From contig NZ_CP139715.1 in NCBI RefSeq assembly GCF_034377285.1, positions 2,154,001 through 2,218,000 of the forward strand: a stretch of 64,000 nt of DNA, written 5' to 3'. This document shows, in pieces, positions 60,786-64,000 of the stretch (positions are counted from its first letter, which is position 1; every line of letters starts with the position of its first letter). A program made the position numbers and the translations under genes. This stretch comes from Thalassobaculum sp. OXR-137 (GTDB taxonomy: Bacteria; Pseudomonadota; Alphaproteobacteria; Thalassobaculales; Thalassobaculaceae). The notes under the pieces were generated by a model. The model saw nothing but the letters and a program-made list of their open reading frames with translations, ran no database searches and was not told the origin of the DNA.

Positions 60786-61232
60786 ATGAAGCGGGGGCTT
60801 GGGCAGAGTCGTCACGCCAACTCAAGGGGTTGGCTGCGAGCGGGTGGGGCATTGTCCCACCTGCTGCTGGTGCTGTTCGCCCTGCGGGCGATCATCCCCG
60901 TCGGCTATATGCCGGACCCGGCGGCCCTGCAGGACGGCCGGTTCGAGATCGTCGTCTGTACCCCCACGGGGCTCAAGACCGTCACGGTCCTACCCGAAAA
61001 GGCGGGGCCTGCCGGAACCGAGGACGGCGCCGCCGACGGCCCGACCGCGCCCGACTGCCCGTTCCAGACCGTCATCGCCAAGGCGATGGTGCTGCCGGAC
61101 CAGCTCGGGGTTCCCCTGCGCTGGATACCGGTCTCGCGGCCCGTCGCCGTTGCGCGGGCAGGTGTGGCGCCCGAGGCGCTGCTTCTCGGCCCGCCGCTCG
61201 GTCCCCGCGCTCCGCCCGCCCGCTCCGTGTAA
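60786..61232 (+). CDS. DUF2946-like small protein upstream of a TonB receptor
   Basis: This 148-residue protein begins MKRGLGQSRHANSRGWLRAG and has one N-terminal hydrophobic segment (ALSHLLLVLFALRAIIPVGY MP), the DUF2946 hallmark, then PDPAALQDGRFEIVVCTPTG and DCPFQTVIAK, with two cysteines. It is probably membrane-anchored in the periplasm. Such genes often sit near metal-related TonB receptors. The role here is inferred from context. The start has no strong ribosome binding site and could be at 60744. Confidence 0.7.
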   Translation: MKRGLGQSRHANSRGWLRAGGALSHLLLVLFALRAIIPVGYMPDPAALQDGRFEIVVCTPTGLKTVTVLPEKAGPAGTEDGAADGPTAPDCPFQTVIAKAMVLPDQLGVPLRWIPVSRPVAVARAGVAPEALLLGPPLGPRAPPARSV

Positions 61233-61355
61233 GGCTGTTCCGTCGACCGTTTGGCGCCGTTCCGCGACGCCCGGTCGATCTCTCTTCCGATGCCCGAGCG
61301 GCATGCCGGCGACGCGTCGCCCGGCCGCCGGGCTCCGAGCCTTTCGGAGACATTC

Positions 61356-63434
61356 ATGTCGTACTCCCTTGCCCGTCCGGGCATGCGGACGGCGTTGTGC
61401 GCTGCCCTGCTGTGCACCGTTGCCGTCCCCGCTTTCGCGCAGTCCAGCCAGCCGGTTGAGATGCTGCGGATCACCGTCACCGGCACGGCCGAGCCGTCCC
61501 TGACCGTCCCTTCCACCAAGGAAGCCACCCGCCGGATCGAACAGATCCCGGGAGCCGTCGAGGTGGTGCCAGACACCGCCTGGCGCGATACCGCCGCCAC
61601 CACCCTGAAGGACATGCTGGACTATACGCCCGGCGTCCTGATCCAGCCGAAATGGGGTGAGGATTCCCGCCTCTCGATCCGCGGCTCCGGCCTGTCGCGG
61701 AACTTCCACATGCGCGGCATCCATCTCTACCAGGACGGCATCCCGATGAACGCCGCCGACGGCAGCGCCGACTTCCAGGAACTCGACCCGACCGCCTATC
61801 GCTATGTCGAGGTCTACAAGGGCGGCAACGCGCTGCGCTATGGCGCCAATGCCCTGGGCGGGGCCGTCAATTTCGTCACGCCCAGCGGCCATGACGCCAG
61901 CTTGGCCGACGGGCGCCTGGATGTGGGTAGCTTCGGCTTCCGCCGGCTGCAGCTCAGCAGCGGTGCTGCCGAAGGCGACGTGGACGGCTATGTCAGCGGC
62001 GGGTTCCTGACCCAGGACGGCTATCGCGACCATAGCGGCGGCGAGTCGAAGCGGGCGTCGGGCAATTTCGGCTGGCGGCTGAGCGACAGTGCGGAGACGC
62101 GCTTCTATCTGAACGTCACCGATATCCAGCAGGACATCCCGGGATCGGTGACCAAGCACGCCGCACTGACCGATCCGAAGACGGCCGCGGCAGGGAACCT
62201 GCGGCTGGATTATCAGCGCAACATGGAATCGGTGCGCTTCGCCAACAAGACGACGGTGGAGTTTGACGATGTGGTGGCCGAGTTCGGCGGCTATGCGATC
62301 AACAAGCAGCTCGTCCATCCGATCTACCAGTATCTCGACTACACCTATAACGATGTCGGCGCCTTCGCCCGGGCGACCAACGAGCACACCCTGTTCGGTC
62401 ATGGAAACACTCTGACCTTCGGGGTGAACGCGTTCGGCGGCTGGCTCGACAACCGGCAATATGTGAACAACCGCGGCAGCAAGGGCGCGCTGCTTTCCGG
62501 CTCCGAGGATCGGTCGCTGAACGTGACCGGCTATGCGGAGAACGGGTTCGAGGTGACCACCGGGCTGACCCTGGTGACCGGCGTCCAGCTCGTCCATGCC
62601 AACCGGGAGCGGGTCGACGAGGTCGACGACGCCACCGATACCTCCGGCGAGGCGGACTACACCTTCCTCAACCCGAAGATCGGCCTGCTGTGGCAGGTCG
62701 ATCCGGACTGGCAGGTCTTCACCAATGTGTCGCGCAGCGGCGAGGCGCCGACCTTCAGCGAGGTGAGCTTCGCCTCCGGCACCACCCTGCTGGACATCAA
62801 GCCGCAATACGCCACGACCTTCGAGATCGGCACCCGCGGTGAGCGGGAGGATTTCACCTGGGACCTGGCGGTATACCGTTCGCATCTGGAGAACGAGTAC
62901 CAGTACTTCGATCTGGGCGGCGGCAACTACCGGGTGGTGAATGCCGACGAGACGATCCACCAGGGCATCGAGGCGGCGGTCGGTTGGGCCCCGGTCAAGG
63001 GGCTGTTCACCGACGGGCCGAACCCGGACCGGTTGTGGATCAACACGGCGTACACGTTCAGCGATTTCCGCTTCGACGGTGATCCAACCTACGGCGACAA
63101 CGACCTGCCCGGCGCGCCGCGGCATTTCCTGCGGGCGGAGCTGCTCTACAAGAGCCCGCACGGCTTCTATGCCGGCCCGAACGTGGAATGGGTGCCGCAG
63201 GCCTATTACGTCGACAACGAGAACTCCCGGGATACCGAGGCCTATGCGCTGCTCGGCTTCAAGGCCGGGTACGCGTATTCGGAGCACCTGTCGTTCTTCG
63301 TCGATGCCCGCAACCTGACCGATGAGAAATACATCGCGACCACCAGCGTGGCGGCGACGGCCAGTGACACGTCGGCCCTGTACGAGCCGGGTGTCGGCCG
63401 CGCGGTCTATGCGGGGCTGCGTCTGACCTGGTGA
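61356..63434 (+). CDS. TonB-dependent outer-membrane receptor
   Basis: This 692-residue protein has a signal peptide (MRTALCAALLCTVAVPAFAQ region), a TonB box-like start (EMLRITVTGTAEPSLTV), and a plug domain (LDYTPGVLIQPKWGEDSRLS; IRGSGLSRNFHMRGIHLYQD; YRYVEVYKGGNALRYGANAL; GGAVNFVTPSG). A 22-strand barrel follows, ending in the aromatic AVYAGLRLTW. It imports a scarce ligand, most likely an iron siderophore or a metal complex. The specificity cannot be read. RBS CGGAGACATTC is upstream. Confidence 0.93.
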   Translation: MSYSLARPGMRTALCAALLCTVAVPAFAQSSQPVEMLRITVTGTAEPSLTVPSTKEATRRIEQIPGAVEVVPDTAWRDTAATTLKDMLDYTPGVLIQPKWGEDSRLSIRGSGLSRNFHMRGIHLYQDGIPMNAADGSADFQELDPTAYRYVEVYKGGNALRYGANALGGAVNFVTPSGHDASLADGRLDVGSFGFRRLQLSSGAAEGDVDGYVSGGFLTQDGYRDHSGGESKRASGNFGWRLSDSAETRFYLNVTDIQQDIPGSVTKHAALTDPKTAAAGNLRLDYQRNMESVRFANKTTVEFDDVVAEFGGYAINKQLVHPIYQYLDYTYNDVGAFARATNEHTLFGHGNTLTFGVNAFGGWLDNRQYVNNRGSKGALLSGSEDRSLNVTGYAENGFEVTTGLTLVTGVQLVHANRERVDEVDDATDTSGEADYTFLNPKIGLLWQVDPDWQVFTNVSRSGEAPTFSEVSFASGTTLLDIKPQYATTFEIGTRGEREDFTWDLAVYRSHLENEYQYFDLGGGNYRVVNADETIHQGIEAAVGWAPVKGLFTDGPNPDRLWINTAYTFSDFRFDGDPTYGDNDLPGAPRHFLRAELLYKSPHGFYAGPNVEWVPQAYYVDNENSRDTEAYALLGFKAGYAYSEHLSFFVDARNLTDEKYIATTSVAATASDTSALYEPGVGRAVYAGLRLTW

Positions 63435-63639
63435 TCCGGACGGCCGGCGGCGTTTCCAGCGCCGTCGGCCGATCGCGAAGACGGGGCTAACGGTTTCTTC
63501 ATCAATCGGTATTAACTTTCAAAAATGTAGATCAACATACATAAAATTCTAGACATTCGATGAGAGCGGGATTGGGTGGAGTTGGCGCAGAGGGACGGCG
63601 CAGGCATCGCCAAGTGTCGCGGCTTGAGCAGGTAGAGCG
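63435..63639. promoter_or_regulatory. AT-rich promoter region of the PAS_5-type gene
   Basis: About 60 bases at 63495-63556 are sharply AT-rich against the surrounding high GC (TTAACTTTCAAAAATGTAG; CATACATAAAATTCTAGAC). A -10-like ATAAAAT is present, but no -35 at proper spacing is clear. This is the likely promoter of the next gene. Confidence 0.4.
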
Positions 63640-64000
63640 GTGGCGTTTCGAGAGCAGAATTCAATCCAGGCGTTGCGGGACAGTTGGCCCGGCGCGTTCG
63701 TTGGAGACCGGCCGGCGTTGGACATGCGCCGCGAAGCCGTTCTCGTGGCGGACGGGCTGGTGGCGGCCGACTTCGCGCCGCTCGAGCGGCTGTTCGAGGG
63801 CATCCATACCGAACCGCCGGCCCTGCTCTGGTCCCCGAGCGAGGAGCAGCTTGCGGACGAGGTGCTGATCTTCCTCCGGCGATACTGGCTCGACCGGAAG
63901 CGCGGAGACGACCTGCCTCGCTCCCGGGAGATCGACGCCCTGGATCTGAAGCCGGCGCTCGGCTACCTCATGCTGATGGAACCGCAGGACGGGGAGACGG
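63640..64000 (+). CDS. PAS_5-family protein, N-terminal part (3' end outside the window)
   Basis: The frame starts at GTG 63640, just after AGGTAGAG and a stop at 63625, and is open to the window end (120 codons). EVLIFLRRYWLDRKRGDDLP followed by RSREIDALDLKPALGYLMLM matches the start of the PAS_5 domain found in many Alphaproteobacteria, where W-x-x-x-R-G and a conserved Pro precede the PAS core. These are putative sensor-like proteins of unknown ligand. An ATG at 63724 is a possible alternative start. Confidence 0.75.
   Translation, partial: MAFREQNSIQALRDSWPGAFVGDRPALDMRREAVLVADGLVAADFAPLERLFEGIHTEPPALLWSPSEEQLADEVLIFLRRYWLDRKRGDDLPRSREIDALDLKPALGYLMLMEPQDGET

Overview
The window is about 64 kb of a high-GC chromosome with the gene content and order of an alphaproteobacterium. 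A marine or environmental Rhodospirillales-type organism (Thalassobaculum or Nisaea-like) is the best guess. This rests on the class I lysyl-tRNA synthetase, the TRAP transporter, the sarcosine/dimethylglycine dehydrogenase-type flavoproteins, the ELM1-like protein, the TipF-like degenerate EAL protein, and the carAB-greA-lrp-trxB-lysR neighbourhood. The genus is inference only. No rRNA, tRNA, CRISPR or prophage was seen. Nearly everything is chromosomal housekeeping or catabolic DNA. The clearly mobile parts are two copies of one IS110-family element and several families of palindromic intergenic repeats.

Layout. 1-3017: end of an aminotransferase, homoserine acyltransferase metA, an NTF2-like protein, and a two-gene cassette resembling an autoregulated toxin-antitoxin pair. 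3014-8968 (minus): a TetR regulator, two FAD amine dehydrogenases likely for methylated glycines, glucokinase, and a 58-residue gene coupled to it. 9337-11200: a cold-shock pair (DEAD-box helicase and CspA). 11306-18552 (minus): pcaDHG for protocatechuate cleavage, then a TakP-like TRAP transporter whose large subunit has a long coiled-coil tail. 19111-24616: an unknown 477-residue protein, aspS, a MarR regulator and lysS. 25004-30651: a lipoprotein, a DUF1028 protein, a branched-chain aminotransferase, pyrD, a TipF-like protein, a HAD phosphatase and a ribbon-helix-helix protein. 31015-39257: Lrp, rpmB, upp, an SDR lacking the usual catalytic Tyr, a DODA-type dioxygenase with DoxX and a divergent LysR, an aldolase, TfoX-like and GST proteins, an ArsR/SRPBCC pair and YqgE. 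39371-44373: a DsbD/ScsB-type reductase, peroxiredoxin, M20 peptidase, hisI and cdd. 44752-53374: IS110 copy 1, yqeY, carAB, greA and IS110 copy 2. 53447-59217: Lrp, ELM1-like, an unknown 640-residue protein, trxB and LysR. 59260-59441: a chain of hairpins ending in a terminator, a probable small RNA. 59586-64000: a UbiH-type monooxygenase, a DUF2946-like protein, a TonB-dependent receptor and the start of a PAS_5-type protein.

The most notable reading is at the IS110 copies (44752-45896 minus, 52230-53374 plus). Both sit inside the same kind of palindromic repeat, at TCCT/GACG, with a CT core at each junction. The roughly 180-base leader before the transposase folds into a stem whose loop carries a left guide (GTCGTCCT) and a right guide (CGTCAG) matching the insertion site. 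A second segment carries a donor guide (ACAGTCGC) matching the element's own right end. This is the signature of a bridge RNA. Unoccupied matching sites remain at 51867-51878 and 11265-11276.
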